A DNA stretch of 64,000 bases from Hydrogenophaga sp. GTDB lineage: Bacteria > Pseudomonadota > Gammaproteobacteria > Burkholderiales > Burkholderiaceae_C. Position numbers and translations under genes: made by a program. The notes under the pieces were generated by a model. It was not told the DNA's origin. It did not search any database and saw only the letters and a list, made by a program, of their open reading frames with translations. The stretch spans positions 1 through 64,000 of the forward strand of contig NZ_SDDV01000004.1 of NCBI RefSeq assembly GCF_014773545.1. Reading direction: 5' to 3'. Positions 20,427 to 39,695 of this stretch are shown piece by piece. Position 1 is the first letter of the stretch, and each line of letters starts with the position of its first letter.

Positions 20427-20504
20427 GCGTGCCAGTCCCGTCCTGTGCAGTTGCCGGGCGCGGCACAGCCGCCTGAATCCCCAGCACACACCGTTCCAGG
20501 CCAG

Positions 20505-20528
20505 CGCCGCACAGCGGTTCTTGCGGCG
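20505..20528 (+). promoter_or_regulatory. GC-rich hairpin just upstream of trpE
   Basis: CGCCGC (20505-20510) pairs with GCGGCG (20523-20528), and an alternative smaller hairpin CCGC/GCGG forms inside it, so two exclusive folds are possible 21 bases before the trpE ATG. Possible attenuation element; no T run follows. Confidence 0.3.
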
Positions 20529-20549
20529 GTGTCGAACCCTTCAGCGCAC

Positions 20550-22045
20550 ATGATCTCCGAACCTGAATTCACCCGTCTGGCCGAGCAGGGCTACAACCGC
20601 ATTCCTCTGCTGGCCGAGGCCTTTGCCGACCTGGAAACGCCGCTGTCGCTCTACCTCAAGCTGGCGCACAGCCAAGACGGCGGGCGTTATTCGTTTTTGC
20701 TCGAATCGGTGGTCGGCGGCGAGCGCTTTGGCCGCTACAGCTTCATCGGCTTGCCCGCGCGCACCCTGCTGCGCGTGAGCGGATTTGGCGCGGCGGCGCA
20801 AACTGAAGTGGTGCACGACGGCGTGCTGCGCGAGCGCGCCAGCGGCAACCCGCTGGACTTCATTGCTGCCTACCAGCAGCGTTTCAAGGTCGCGCAGCGT
20901 CCAGGCTTGCCGCGCTTTTGCGGCGGTCTGGCAGGCTATTTTGCTTACGACGTGGTGCGCCACATCGAAAGCAAGCTCGTACACAGTTGTCCGCCCGACA
21001 CCCTGGGCTGCCCCGACATTTTGCTGCTGCAATGCGAGGAGATGGCCGTCATCGACAACCTGTCGGGCAAGCTGTACCTGATCGTTTACGCCGACCCGGC
21101 GCAGCCGCAGGCCTACGTTCGCGCCCAAGAGCGCCTGTGCGAGCTGCGCGCGGCGCTGCAAAAACCGGTTGGCGCGCCGCCGCTCAAGCCCAGCGCCAAC
21201 CACCCGGTGCAGCGCGAGTTTGCCCAGGCCGATTACATCGCTGCCGTGCAGCGCGCCAAGGAACTGATCGCCGCGGGTGACTTCATGCAGGTGCAACTGG
21301 CCCAGCGCATCAAAACGCGCTTCACCGAGCCGCCGCTCAGCCTGTACCGTGCGCTGCGTTCGCTCAACCCCAGCCCCTACATGTACTACTACCACTTCGG
21401 TGACTTTCACGTGGTGGGGGCGTCGCCGGAGATTTTGGTGCGCCAGGAGCGCTGCGAGCAGGGGCAAAAGCTCATCATCCGCCCGCTGGCCGGCACCCGC
21501 TCGCGCGGGGCCACGCCCGAGCTGGACCGGGCGGCAGAGCAGGAGCTGCTCAACGACCCCAAGGAGCGCGCCGAACACGTGATGCTGATCGATCTGGCGC
21601 GCAACGACATCGGTCGCATCGCGCAGGTGGGATCGGTGCAAGTGACCGAGACGTTTGCTGTCGAGCGTTACAGCCATGTGATGCACCTCGTCAGCCACGT
21701 CGAGGGCCTGCTCAAAGACGGCCTGAGCAACATGGACGTGCTCAAGGCCACCTTCCCGGCCGGCACGCTGACCGGTGCGCCCAAGGTGCACGCGATGGAG
21801 CTGATCGACCGGCTCGAACCCAGCAAGCGGGGTCTGTACGGCGGCGCCTGCGGCTATCTGAGCTACGCGGGCGACATGGACGTGGCGATTGCCATTCGCA
21901 CCGGCATCATCAAAGATCAGACGCTCTACGTGCAGGCGGCCGCCGGCGTGGTGGCCGATTCGGTGCCCGAGATGGAGTGGCGCGAGACCGAACACAAGGC
22001 GCGCGCGCTGTTGCGCGCGGCCGAATTGGTGCAGGAGGGCTTGGA

Positions 22046-22049
<4 letters not shown>
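20550..22049 (+). CDS. trpE: Anthranilate synthase component I
   Basis: 499 residues from ATG 20550. Converts chorismate with ammonia (from TrpG) to anthranilate, the first committed step to tryptophan. The N-terminal regulatory part includes [17 protein letters not shown] with the feedback-binding LES motif; the C-terminal chorismate-binding domain has [32 protein letters not shown] and YGGACGY. Earlier in-frame starts back to 20445 lie in the leader region and are rejected. Its stop overlaps the GTG of the next gene by four bases (GTGA), coupling TrpE and the CM-TrpG protein. Confidence 0.97.
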
Positions 22050-22990
<941 letters not shown>

Positions 22991-22993
22991 AAC

Positions 22994-24040
22994 ATGCCCA
23001 TTGGCCCACAGCAAGCCCTGCAAGTCCTCATCGAGCGGCGCGAAATCCTGCCCGACGACATGCGGCATTTGATGCGGCTGATCATGCGCGGCGAGATGTC
23101 GCCCGTGTGGCTGGCCGCCTTCCTCACCGGCCTGCGCGTCAAAGGCGAGACCAGCGGCGAAATCAGCGCCGCCGCGCTGGTGCTGCGCGAGTTCTCCATC
23201 CCGGTGCCGGTGGCCGACAAGACGCATCTGCTCGACATCGTAGGCACCGGCGGCGACGGCTCGCACACCTTCAACATATCCACCTGCGCCATGTTTGTTG
23301 CCGCCGCGGCGGGCGCCAAGCTCAGCAAGCACGGCGGACGCAGCGTCTCCAGCAAGAGCGGCAGCGCCGACGTGCTCGAGTCCCTGGGTGTCAACATCAA
23401 CCTGGCGCCGGCGGCGATTGCACGCTGCATCGAGCAGGTGGGCATTGGCTTCATGTTTGCGCCCAACCACCACCCGGCCATGAAGAACGTCGCGCCGGTG
23501 CGGCGCGAACTCGGCATCCGCACGCTGTTCAACATTCTGGGACCGCTGACCAATCCGGCTGCTGCGCCACACATCTTGTTGGGCGTGTTCCACTCCGACC
23601 TGGTGGGCATTTTGGTGCGCGTGCTGCAAGACCTGGGGGCGCAGCATGCGCTGGTGGTCTACGGCCGCGACGGCATGGACGAGGTGTCGCTGGGTGCGGC
23701 CACGCTGGTCGGTGAGTTGAAAAACGGCCAGATCAGCGAGTACGAGATTCACCCGGAAGATTTTGGTCTGCGCATGGCCAGCAGCCGCACGCTGCGGGTG
23801 CAGACACCCGAGGATTCCAAGGCCATGCTGCTGGGCGTGCTTGAATCCTCCGGCGACGCACCCGGCCTGCGCGCGGCGCGCGACATCGTGCTGCTCAACG
23901 CCGGCGTGGCGCTGTACGCGGCCAATGTCTGCCCCGATATGGCAGCCGGTATAGCGCGCGCGCGCCTGGCCTTGGAATCGGGCGCGCCGGCGCGCCGCCT
24001 GCGCGAGCTGATTGCATTCACCACCGCAGCGGCATCTTGA
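22994..24040 (+). CDS. trpD: Anthranilate phosphoribosyltransferase
   Basis: 348 residues. Transfers phosphoribose from PRPP to anthranilate. The PRPP site is [35 protein letters not shown] and the anthranilate-side [20 protein letters not shown] and GPLTNPA are conserved. The frame begins three bases after the CM-TrpG stop and ends just before trpC. Length is typical. It is not fused to TrpG, unlike in E. coli, where TrpG and TrpD are one chain. Confidence 0.97.
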   Translation: MPIGPQQALQVLIERREILPDDMRHLMRLIMRGEMSPVWLAAFLTGLRVKGETSGEISAAALVLREFSIPVPVADKTHLLDIVGTGGDGSHTFNISTCAMFVAAAAGAKLSKHGGRSVSSKSGSADVLESLGVNINLAPAAIARCIEQVGIGFMFAPNHHPAMKNVAPVRRELGIRTLFNILGPLTNPAAAPHILLGVFHSDLVGILVRVLQDLGAQHALVVYGRDGMDEVSLGAATLVGELKNGQISEYEIHPEDFGLRMASSRTLRVQTPEDSKAMLLGVLESSGDAPGLRAARDIVLLNAGVALYAANVCPDMAAGIARARLALESGAPARRLRELIAFTTAAAS

Positions 24041-24075
24041 GCTCGCTGCCCTTACCACCCCCAAGGCTTGACCGC

Positions 24076-24876
24076 ATGAACGACATACTCCAGCGCATCG
24101 TGGCCGTCAAACACGAAGAAGTGGCGGCGGCGCAAAAGAGAAAGCCGCTCGCCGTGGTGCGCGCCGACGCCGAGGGCCGGGTGCTGACGCGCGACTTCGA
24201 GGGCGCGCTGCGCGCCAAGATCGACGCCGGGCAGGCCGCCGTGATCGCCGAGATCAAAAAGGCCAGTCCGAGCAAAGGGGTGTTGCGCGCAGACTTCGTG
24301 CCGGCCGACGTGGCCCAGAGCTACGCCGAGGGCGACGGCCAGGTCAGCGCGGCCTGCCTCTCGGTGCTGACCGACCGGCAGTTCTTTCAGGGCAGCTCGG
24401 ATGACCTCAAGCAAGCGCGCGCCAGTTGCGAGCTGCCGGTGCTGCGCAAGGACTTCATGGTCGACGCCTACCAGGTCTACGAGGCGCGCGCGCTAGGGGC
24501 AGACGCCATTTTGCTGATTGCCGCCTGCCTGGACGACGCCCGCATGGCCGATCTGGAGGCGCTGGCGCTGAGCCTGAACATGGCGGTGCTGGTCGAGGTG
24601 CACGGCCGCAGCGAGCTGGAGCGCGCGCTGCGGCTGCGCACGCCACTGATCGGCGTTAACAACCGCGATCTGCGCAGCTTTGAAGTCTCGCTGCAAACCA
24701 CACACGACCTGCTGCCGCATCTGCCGGCCGATCGGCTGCTGGTGACCGAGTCCGGTGTTCGCACGCGCGACGACGTGCTGCGCCTGCGCGCAGCGGGGGT
24801 GCAGGCGTTCTTGGTCGGTGAGGCCTTCATGTGCGCGCCCGAGCCGGGGCTGGCGCTGGTCGAGCTGTTTGCCTGA
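24076..24876 (+). CDS. trpC: Indole-3-glycerol phosphate synthase
   Basis: 266 residues from ATG 24076; a TTG overlapping the trpD stop (24037) would add 13 unlikely residues. TIM-barrel enzyme that closes the indole ring. Family motifs: [14 protein letters not shown] with the catalytic lysine, [40 protein letters not shown] and TESGV. It is monofunctional with no TrpF domain. No trpF, trpB or trpA lies in the window, so the last tryptophan steps are encoded elsewhere. Confidence 0.96.
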   Translation: MNDILQRIVAVKHEEVAAAQKRKPLAVVRADAEGRVLTRDFEGALRAKIDAGQAAVIAEIKKASPSKGVLRADFVPADVAQSYAEGDGQVSAACLSVLTDRQFFQGSSDDLKQARASCELPVLRKDFMVDAYQVYEARALGADAILLIAACLDDARMADLEALALSLNMAVLVEVHGRSELERALRLRTPLIGVNNRDLRSFEVSLQTTHDLLPHLPADRLLVTESGVRTRDDVLRLRAAGVQAFLVGEAFMCAPEPGLALVELFA

Positions 24877-24885
24877 GCAGCCCAG

Positions 24886-25617
24886 GTGAGGCCACAGCCG
24901 CCGGCGTCGGGCGCAGCGCCGCCCACGCGACTCGAACATGCCGACCCGGCACATTGGCCGGTGGCGCCCGATTGGGCAGCGCTGCTGCAGACCTTCTGGG
25001 CCAGCGACAAGGCCTGCGCGTTGCTGCGTTTTTTGCGCCAACGCCTGGCCACTGGCGCGCTCATTTACCCGCCGCTGCCGCTGCGCGCCTTGCATCTGAC
25101 GCCGCTTGCGCGCGTGCGGGTGGTGATTTTGGGACAAGACCCCTACCACGGTCCGGGGCAGGCCGAAGGGCTGGCATTTTCGGTCGCACCGGGGCAGCCG
25201 CTGCCGCCCAGTCTGCGCAACATCTTCCGAGAGCGGCAGCGCGATCTTGGTTTGCCGATGCCGGCTTGCGGCTCGCTGCTGCACTGGGCCGAGCAAGGCG
25301 TGCTGCTGCTCAACACCTGCCTCACGGTGGAAGACGGCTTGCCTGCCAGCCACGTCGGGCGGGGCTGGGAGGCGTTGAGCGACGCCGTCATTCGGCACTG
25401 CAGCCAAGCCGGCGCACCCAAGGTTTTTCTGCTCTGGGGCGCGCAGGCGCAACAGAAGATCGACTTGATCGACGCTGCGCGGCACCAGGTGCTGTGCGCC
25501 AGGCATCCGTCGCCGCTGTCGGCGGCCCGTGCGCCGCAGCCGTTCTTGGGTTGCGCACACCTGGGTCAGGCCAATCGCTGGCTGAAGGCGAAAACGGGCG
25601 ACGCGATTGTTTGGTGA
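24886..25617 (+). CDS. ung: Uracil-DNA glycosylase, family 1
   Basis: 243 residues from GTG 24886, nine bases after the trpC stop. Removes uracil from DNA in base-excision repair. The water-activating motif GQDPYHGPGQAEGLAFSV and the minor-groove loop HPSPLSAARA place it firmly in family 1. The N-terminal 30 residues are Pro/Ala-rich and the true start is uncertain. The short distance suggests read-through from the trp operon. The tRNA-Tyr promoter follows. Confidence 0.95.
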   Translation: MRPQPPASGAAPPTRLEHADPAHWPVAPDWAALLQTFWASDKACALLRFLRQRLATGALIYPPLPLRALHLTPLARVRVVILGQDPYHGPGQAEGLAFSVAPGQPLPPSLRNIFRERQRDLGLPMPACGSLLHWAEQGVLLLNTCLTVEDGLPASHVGRGWEALSDAVIRHCSQAGAPKVFLLWGAQAQQKIDLIDAARHQVLCARHPSPLSAARAPQPFLGCAHLGQANRWLKAKTGDAIVW

Positions 25618-25645
25618 GCAACTCAGGAAAAAAGCACCAAATGCA

Positions 25646-25654
25646 TGGCATAAT
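25646..25654 (+). promoter_or_regulatory. Predicted promoter of the tRNA-tuf unit
   Basis: An extended -10, TGG followed by CATAAT (25646-25654), lies 15 bases before the tRNA-Tyr gene, with a C/G-rich discriminator (CACCGGC) as expected for growth-rate-controlled stable-RNA promoters. No good -35 is visible. Confidence 0.5.
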
Positions 25655-25669
25655 CACCGGCTGTGTTTT

Positions 25670-25755
25670 GGAGGGGTGGCCGAGTGGTTAAAGGCAGCAG
25701 ACTGTAAATCTGCCCGCTAACGCGTACGCTGGTTCGAATCCAGCCTCCTCCACCA
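25670..25755 (+). tRNA. tRNA-Tyr (anticodon GTA)
   Basis: 86 bases including encoded CCA. Acceptor stem GGAGGGG pairs with CTCCTCC (one G-T), anticodon GTA lies in the CTGTAAA loop, a long variable arm follows as in class II tRNAs, and TTCGAAT forms the T loop. First gene of the Tyr-Gly-Thr-tuf-Trp cluster, the arrangement seen around tufB in E. coli. Confidence 0.97.
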
Positions 25756-25827
25756 GTCGATTATGCGCTGTGAGCGATCGGGGTACCGCGTTTGGGTGGT
25801 CTGGGCCGTGTGGCCAGGCTGCATCGG

Positions 25828-25901
<74 letters not shown>

Positions 25902-25989
25902 GGCTGTATGCTTGACTGATTTGCCGCTGCCGGGGCAATGTGCCGGCGCGGTGCTGAATTTGTGGTCGCCTGGAAAAAGCAGGCGCCTT

Positions 25990-26064
<75 letters not shown>

Positions 26065-26110
26065 GTTTTTTGTATCGGTGTATCGGCAATTTTGATTTTG
26101 GAGTTGAAAA

Positions 26111-27301
26111 ATGGCAAAAGAAAAATTTGAGCGGACCAAGCCGCACGTCAACGTCGGCACCATTGGTCACGTCGACCATGGCAAGACCACGCTGACGGCG
26201 GCCATCACCACGGTGCTGGCGGCCAAGTTTGGCGGCTCGGCCAAGGCCTACGACCAGATCGACGCGGCGCCGGAAGAAAAAGCGCGCGGCATCACCATCA
26301 ACACCGCGCACGTCGAGTACGAAACGGCCAACCGCCACTACGCACACGTCGACTGCCCCGGCCACGCCGACTATGTGAAGAACATGATCACCGGTGCGGC
26401 GCAAATGGACGGCGCCATTCTGGTCTGCTCGGCCGCCGACGGCCCCATGCCGCAGACGCGCGAGCACATCTTGCTGGCGCGCCAGGTGGGCGTGCCCTAC
26501 ATCATCGTGTTTCTGAACAAGTGCGACATGGTCGACGACGCCGAGCTGCTCGAGCTGGTCGAGATGGAGGTGCGCGAGCTGCTCGACAAGTACGACTTTC
26601 CGGGTGATGCGACCCCGATCGTGCACGGCTCGGCCAAGCTGGCGCTCGAAGGCGACAAAGGCGAGCTGGGCGAAGGCGCCATCATGAAGCTGGCCGACGC
26701 GCTCGACACCTACATTCCGCTGCCCGAGCGCGCGGTCGACGGCACCTTCCTGATGCCGGTGGAAGACGTGTTCTCCATCTCCGGGCGCGGCACCGTGGTC
26801 ACCGGGCGCATCGAGCGCGGCGTCGTCAAAGTCGGCGAGGAAATCGAGATTGTCGGCATTGCGGCGACGCAAAAGACCACCTGCACCGGCGTCGAGATGT
26901 TCAGGAAGCTGCTCGACCAGGGCCAGGCGGGTGATAACGTCGGTATTTTGCTGCGCGGCACCAAGCGCGAAGACGTGCAGCGCGGCCAGGTGCTGTGCAA
27001 GCCCGGCTCGATCAAGCCGCACACGCACTTCACCGGCGAGATCTACGTGCTGTCCAAAGACGAGGGTGGGCGCCACACGCCGTTCTTCAACAACTACCGG
27101 CCGCAGTTCTACTTTCGCACCACCGACGTGACCGGTGCGATCGAGCTGCCCGAAGGCAAAGAGATGGTGATGCCGGGCGACAACGTCTCGATCACGGTCA
27201 AGCTGATCAACCCGATTGCGATGGAAGAAGGCCTGCGCTTTGCCATCCGCGAGGGTGGGCGCACCGTCGGGGCCGGCGTGGTGGCGAAGATTTTGGCTTA
27301 A
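26111..27301 (+). CDS. tuf: Elongation factor Tu
   Basis: 396 residues. GTPase that delivers aminoacyl-tRNA to the ribosome. G-motifs: GHVDHGKT, the switch I segment [36 protein letters not shown]. Domains 2 and 3 ([37 protein letters not shown]) are complete. It is placed among tRNA genes and before secE, the tufB position; a second tuf copy usually exists near rpsL and fusA, outside this window. Confidence 0.98.
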   Translation: MAKEKFERTKPHVNVGTIGHVDHGKTTLTAAITTVLAAKFGGSAKAYDQIDAAPEEKARGITINTAHVEYETANRHYAHVDCPGHADYVKNMITGAAQMDGAILVCSAADGPMPQTREHILLARQVGVPYIIVFLNKCDMVDDAELLELVEMEVRELLDKYDFPGDATPIVHGSAKLALEGDKGELGEGAIMKLADALDTYIPLPERAVDGTFLMPVEDVFSISGRGTVVTGRIERGVVKVGEEIEIVGIAATQKTTCTGVEMFRKLLDQGQAGDNVGILLRGTKREDVQRGQVLCKPGSIKPHTHFTGEIYVLSKDEGGRHTPFFNNYRPQFYFRTTDVTGAIELPEGKEMVMPGDNVSITVKLINPIAMEEGLRFAIREGGRTVGAGVVAKILA

Positions 27302-27326
27302 GCGTGCGTCAGCGAAAGCAAACCAT

Positions 27327-27402
27327 AGGGGTATAGCTCAATTGGCAGAGCGTCGGTCTCCAAAACCGAAGGTTGTAGGTTCGATTCCTACTGCCCCTGC
27401 CA
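27327..27402 (+). tRNA. tRNA-Trp (anticodon CCA)
   Basis: 76 bases with encoded CCA. Acceptor AGGGGTA pairs with TGCCCCT; anticodon loop CTCCAAA within CGGT/ACCG gives CCA. It lies between tuf and secE. Confidence 0.97.
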
Positions 27403-27546
27403 CACTGCAGGCCTGCGCGCGGCGCTGAATATTTTCCTGCACTGTGGTTTCAAGCCCGCCGAAGTCCAAGTGGCTTCTGTGGGCTTGCCTGTCTCGGGTT
27501 TTTGAGATGTGGGCGTGTTTTTTTCTATCGCATCGTCTGGATTTTC

Positions 27547-27930
27547 ATGGCTACTCCTGAAATTGAAACCGTAAGCAGCGGCGCTGACAAGGCAAAAATC
27601 GCGCTCGCCCTGGCGTTCGTGCTGGGCGCCTTCGTCGCGTTTTATCTCTTGCCGCAGCAAGACGTGCTGCTGCGCTGGGCGGCCCTGCTGGCCTGCCTGG
27701 CCGCTGCTGTCGGGGTGTTCGGGGTTTCCGAGTCGGGCCGGCGCTTGTGGGCTTTTGCCCAGGACGCCTGGCGCGAGACCAAGAAAGTGGTCTGGCCCGC
27801 GCGCAAAGAAGCCATTCACATGACGCTGTATGTGTTCGTGTTCGTGTTCATCATGGCTTTGTTTCTGTGGCTGACCGACCAGCTGATTTCCTGGGTGTTT
27901 TACGACCTGATTTTGGGCTGGAGGGAATGA
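27547..27930 (+). CDS. secE: Protein translocase subunit SecE
   Basis: 127 residues from ATG 27547; an upstream ATG at 27502 has no family match. Clamp subunit of the SecYEG channel. Three membrane helices are seen ([37 protein letters not shown], and the last from [11 protein letters not shown]), with the conserved amphipathic segment [15 protein letters not shown] before the third. Same length and topology as E. coli SecE. The stop overlaps the start of nusG. Confidence 0.95.
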   Translation: MATPEIETVSSGADKAKIALALAFVLGAFVAFYLLPQQDVLLRWAALLACLAAAVGVFGVSESGRRLWAFAQDAWRETKKVVWPARKEAIHMTLYVFVFVFIMALFLWLTDQLISWVFYDLILGWRE

Positions 27931-28505
27931 TGACCGAGCAAAGTACCTCTGTGAGCGCTGCAGTGGCCGCGCAAGGCATGCGCTGGTACGTGGTGCATGC
28001 CTACGCCGGCATGGAAAAAGCCGCCGAGCGCAACATCCTGGAACGCATCAAGCGCGCCGGTATGCAGGACAAGTTTGGCCGCATCCTGGTGCCGACCGAA
28101 GAAGTGGTGGAGATGAAAAACGGCCAGCGCCGCACCACCGAACGTAAATTCTTCCCTGGCTATGTGCTGGTGGAAATGGTGATGGACGACGACAGTTGGC
28201 ATTTGGTCAAGCACACCAGCAAGGTGACCGGCTTCGTGGGCGGCGCCAAGAACAGACCGGCGCCCATTTCCGAGCAGGAAGTGCAAAAAATCGTCAACCA
28301 GATGCAAGAAGGTACAGACAAACCGCGCCACAAGGTCGAGTTTGTCGTCGGCGAATACATTCGCGTCAAGGACGGCCCGTTCACCGACTTCAACGGCACG
28401 GTCGAAGACGTCAATTACGAGAAAAACAAGATGCGCGTGTCGGTCACGATCTTTGGCCGCGCCACGCCGGTCGAGCTGGAATTCAACCAGGTCGAAAAGA
28501 CCTAA
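27930..28505 (+). CDS. nusG: Transcription elongation/antitermination factor NusG
   Basis: 191 residues from ATG 27930; the adjacent in-frame ATG at 27927 is also possible, but GGAGG (27920-27924) is better spaced for 27930. N-terminal NGN domain ([43 protein letters not shown]) binds RNA polymerase; the C-terminal KOW domain ([20 protein letters not shown]) binds Rho or S10. Coupled to secE by overlap, as in most proteobacteria. Confidence 0.97.
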   Translation: MTEQSTSVSAAVAAQGMRWYVVHAYAGMEKAAERNILERIKRAGMQDKFGRILVPTEEVVEMKNGQRRTTERKFFPGYVLVEMVMDDDSWHLVKHTSKVTGFVGGAKNRPAPISEQEVQKIVNQMQEGTDKPRHKVEFVVGEYIRVKDGPFTDFNGTVEDVNYEKNKMRVSVTIFGRATPVELEFNQVEKT

Positions 28506-28624
28506 GTCTTTTCATGGCGCACACGGGTCGGCCCGACGTTTGCGCCTTTCTTTGTTTTCGGGTCACCCAAAGCGAGGAGGCTGCCGCACAAGCGGTGGCC
28601 GTCTGAACTCGCAGGAGTTTGAGC

Positions 28625-29056
28625 ATGGCGAAAAAAATCGTCGGCTTCATCAAGCTGCAAGTGCCAGCTGGTAAGGCCAATCCTTCCCCACCCATTGGAC
28701 CGGCGCTGGGTCAGCGCGGCCTCAACATCATGGAGTTCTGCAAGGCGTTCAACGCCCAGACCCAGGGTGTCGAGCCGGGTCTGCCGCTGCCGGTGGTGAT
28801 CACCGCTTTTGCCGACAAGAGCTTTACCTTCATCATCAAGACGCCACCGGCGACGACCTTGATCAAGAAGGCGATCAAGCTCGACAAGGGTTCACCGGTG
28901 CCGAACAAGAACAAGGTCGGCAAGATCACCCGCTCCCAGCTCGAAGAGATCGCCAAGGTGAAGATGAAGGACATGAGTGCCGCCGACATCAACGCGGCGG
29001 TGCGCACCATTGCCGGCTCGGCCCGTTCGATGGGCGTGATTGTGGAGGGTGTGTAA
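28625..29056 (+). CDS. rplK: Ribosomal protein L11
   Basis: 143 residues. Binds the GTPase-associated region of 23S r[25 protein letters not shown] is the conserved N-terminal loop targeted by thiostrepton, and [12 protein letters not shown] closes the protein. AGGAG precedes the ATG. The stop abuts the start of rplA. In E. coli L1 represses this pair through a leader site; the 119-base gap ahead would hold it, but I could not identify it with confidence. Confidence 0.98.
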   Translation: MAKKIVGFIKLQVPAGKANPSPPIGPALGQRGLNIMEFCKAFNAQTQGVEPGLPLPVVITAFADKSFTFIIKTPPATTLIKKAIKLDKGSPVPNKNKVGKITRSQLEEIAKVKMKDMSAADINAAVRTIAGSARSMGVIVEGV

Positions 29057-29752
29057 ATGTCCCAACTGAGCAAAAAACAAAAAGCCTTTGCCGGCAAAGT
29101 AGACAGCAACAAGCTGTACCCGCTGGCGGACGCGCTCGCTATCGTCAAAGCGTGTGCCAACGCCAAATTCGACGAGTCGATCGATGTGGCGATTCAGCTC
29201 GGCGTTGACGCCAAGAAGTCGGATCAGGTGGTGCGCGGCGCCGTCGTCATGCCCAACGGCACCGGCAAGACCAAGCGTGTGGCGGTGTTTGCCCAGGGCG
29301 CCAAGGCTGATGAAGCCCGGGCTGCCGGCGCCGACATCGTCGGACTGGACGATTTGGCGGCCGACATCAAGGCCGGCAACATGAATTTCGACGTCGTCAT
29401 TGCCTCGCCCGACACCATGCGCGTGGTCGGCACGCTGGGTCAGGTGCTGGGCCCGCGCGGCCTGATGCCCAACCCCAAGGTCGGCACCGTCACGGCCGAC
29501 GTGGCGCAAGCGGTGCGCAACGCCAAAGCCGGTCAGGTGCAGTTCCGCGTCGACAAGGCCGGCATCGTGCACGGCACCATTGGCCGTCGTTCGTTCGACG
29601 CCGACAAGCTGCGCGGCAACCTGGTGGCGCTGCTCGATGCCTTGAGCAAGGCCAAACCAGCCACCAGCAAGGGCGTTTACCTGCGCAAGCTCGCGCTGTC
29701 GTCCACCATGGGTGTGGGCGTGCGCGTCGAAGTGCAGTCGGTCACGGCTTGA
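29057..29752 (+). CDS. rplA: Ribosomal protein L1
   Basis: 231 residues. Forms the mobile L1 stalk at the tRNA exit site and acts as repressor of the L11-L1 operon in studied species. Motifs: [35 protein letters not shown] and [17 protein letters not shown]. It starts directly after the rplK stop. Confidence 0.98.
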   Translation: MSQLSKKQKAFAGKVDSNKLYPLADALAIVKACANAKFDESIDVAIQLGVDAKKSDQVVRGAVVMPNGTGKTKRVAVFAQGAKADEARAAGADIVGLDDLAADIKAGNMNFDVVIASPDTMRVVGTLGQVLGPRGLMPNPKVGTVTADVAQAVRNAKAGQVQFRVDKAGIVHGTIGRRSFDADKLRGNLVALLDALSKAKPATSKGVYLRKLALSSTMGVGVRVEVQSVTA

Positions 29753-30018
29753 TCGAGCGCGCAGCGCAAGCAAAGAATTCGGGCGGCTTGCTGCCCGGGT
29801 GTGGTGGGTCTGCTGCACGGCGCGTCAAGCGCTGAGCGCAGAGCCATCCAAGACCGTTGGTGTCGAGTCGATCCCGCAAGGGCGCGGCAAGACTTAAATC
29901 TGACAGGCCAACGCAGATGGCGATCCCGCTGCAGATGGAACAGGTTCCAAAACAGGTGGTCGCTGCATTAAGGCGTGTCGACGGCTCCCGGGCCCGAGGC
30001 ACATAAAAGGAGTAGACC
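29753..30018 (+). promoter_or_regulatory. rplA-rplJ gap, probable L10 autoregulatory leader
   Basis: A 266-base gap in an otherwise compact operon. CGTTGG (29855-29860) can pair with CCAACG (29908-29913), and TGGAA (29936-29940) with TTCCA (29945-29949), giving a folded leader ahead of rplJ. In proteobacteria the L10-L7/L12 complex represses rplJ by binding such a leader. Location and pairing are seen; regulatory identity is inferred. A promoter here is possible but not evident. Confidence 0.5.
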
Positions 30019-30543
30019 TTGAGTCTGAATCGCAGTGAGAAGGAAGCAGTCATTTCCGAAGTGACCAGCCTCGCCGCAAAAGCTCAAACGCTCGTGCTGG
30101 CGCAATACCGCGGCATGACGGTGGCGTCGCTGGACAAACTGCGCGTGACGGCCCGCAGCAACGGCGTCAGCCTGCGTGTGTTGAAAAACACGCTGGCGCG
30201 CCGTGCCATGGCCGGCAGCAGTTTCGCCGTCGGCGCCGAGCAGATGAGTGGGCCGCTGATCTATGGCTTTTCTGAAGACGCCGTGGCAGCCGCCAAAGTG
30301 GTGGCCGAATTCGCGAAAACCAACGACAAGCTGGTCATTCGTGGCGGTGTCTACGGCGGCAAAGTCCTCGATGCCGAGGGCGTCAAGCAACTGGCCAGCA
30401 TTCCTTCGAAAGAAGTGCTGCTGGCACAGTTGTGCGGCTTGCTGATGTCGCCGATTGCGCGCACCGCTCTGGTGTTGAGCGCGCTGGCGGCGAAAAGAGA
30501 CGAAGACGCTGCCGAACCGGCAGCAGAGGCCGTCGCCGCCTGA
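30019..30543 (+). CDS. rplJ: Ribosomal protein L10 (TTG start)
   Basis: 174 residues. Base of the L7/L12 stalk. The start is TTG 30019, supported by AAGGAG (about 30007-30012) six bases ahead and by the family start [14 protein letters not shown]. Conserved [16 protein letters not shown] and [11 protein letters not shown] are present, and the C-terminal helix binds L7/L12 dimers. The rare start fits a gene whose expression is limited by translational autoregulation. Confidence 0.96.
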   Translation: MSLNRSEKEAVISEVTSLAAKAQTLVLAQYRGMTVASLDKLRVTARSNGVSLRVLKNTLARRAMAGSSFAVGAEQMSGPLIYGFSEDAVAAAKVVAEFAKTNDKLVIRGGVYGGKVLDAEGVKQLASIPSKEVLLAQLCGLLMSPIARTALVLSALAAKRDEDAAEPAAEAVAA

Positions 30544-30585
30544 GGGCGCCGGTGCTTGGTTCAAACCCATTGTTAGGAAATCAAA

Positions 30586-30963
30586 ATGGCATTCGATAAA
30601 GACGTATTTTTGACCGCGCTCGACAGCATGACGGTGATGGAGCTCAACGACTTGGTGAAAGCCATCGAAGAGAAGTTTGGCGTCAGCGCAGCCGCCATGG
30701 CCGCCCCCGCTGGCGGTGCCGGCGGCGCTGCGGCCGCAGTGGTCGAAGAGAAGACCGAATTCAACGTCGTGCTGCTCGAAGCCGGAGCCAACAAGGTCTC
30801 CGTCATCAAGGCAGTGCGCGAGATCACTGGTCTGGGCCTCAAGGAAGCCAAAGACCTGGTTGACGGTGCACCCAAGAACGTTAAGGAAGGCATTGCCAAG
30901 GCCGACGCCGATGCAGCGCTGAAGAAGTTGCTGGACGCCGGTGCCAAGGCCGAGCTGAAGTAA
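30586..30963 (+). CDS. rplL: Ribosomal protein L7/L12
   Basis: 125 residues. N-terminal dimerisation domain ([17 protein letters not shown]), an Ala/Gly-rich hinge (about residues 37-50) and the C-terminal factor-binding domain ([40 protein letters not shown]). Recruits translational GTPases. Followed by two strong hairpins before rpoB. Confidence 0.98.
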   Translation: MAFDKDVFLTALDSMTVMELNDLVKAIEEKFGVSAAAMAAPAGGAGGAAAAVVEEKTEFNVVLLEAGANKVSVIKAVREITGLGLKEAKDLVDGAPKNVKEGIAKADADAALKKLLDAGAKAELK

Positions 30964-30976
30964 TTCGGTATGCCGC

Positions 30977-31011
30977 AAAGGCTGGAGCGCTCCCGGGAGC
31001 CTCCAGCCTTT
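30977..31011 (+). terminator. Strong hairpin behind rplL (attenuator candidate)
   Basis: AAAGGCTGGAG (30977-30987) pairs perfectly with CTCCAGCCTTT (31001-31011), enclosing the palindrome GCTCCCGGGAGC (30989-31000), so the stem is almost continuous. No long T run follows. In E. coli the rplL-rpoB gap holds a partial terminator that lowers rpoBC relative to ribosomal protein expression; this is probably its counterpart. Confidence 0.6.
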
Positions 31012-31049
31012 GGTGCTTTGGGCGCCGCTGCGCCCGCCTTGGAGCGGCA

Positions 31050-31089
31050 ACACTGATAAGCAAACTCTGACGAGTGTGTTTATCAGTGT
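31050..31089 (+). promoter_or_regulatory. Second long hairpin before rpoB, possible RNase III-type processing site
   Basis: ACACTGATAA (31050-31059) pairs with TTATCAGTGT (31080-31089), and the stem continues imperfectly to ACTC/GAGT around a TGAC loop. Such an extended near-perfect stem inside the rplL-rpoB gap resembles the RNase III site in E. coli. The rest of the 320-base gap (31090-31283) shows no gene; GGAG at 31275-31278 serves rpoB. Confidence 0.5.
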
Positions 31090-31283
31090 CTTCTGACCCC
31101 GACTGCAGAAGACGACTTGGTTCGGGTTGGCGTGCAATGCGCCGACCGTCCGCCAATGGCTGGTAGAGGCCAGCCACCAAGCAGATCACCGGGCGCGCGG
31201 CGCACCCGGTGAGACGAGCAGTTACGCTGAGTTCAGCACTGGCGCGCCCGCCAACAGGCGCCAGCGCCTCACCCGGAGATCTC

Positions 31284-35408
<4,125 letters not shown>

Positions 35409-35434
35409 TGCACTGAAGAAAAGGAAACAGACCC

Positions 35435-39649
<4,215 letters not shown>

Positions 39650-39695
39650 ACCGCGTGGACCATCTGGGTTGACTGCGGCTTTGACAGGGCCGCCA

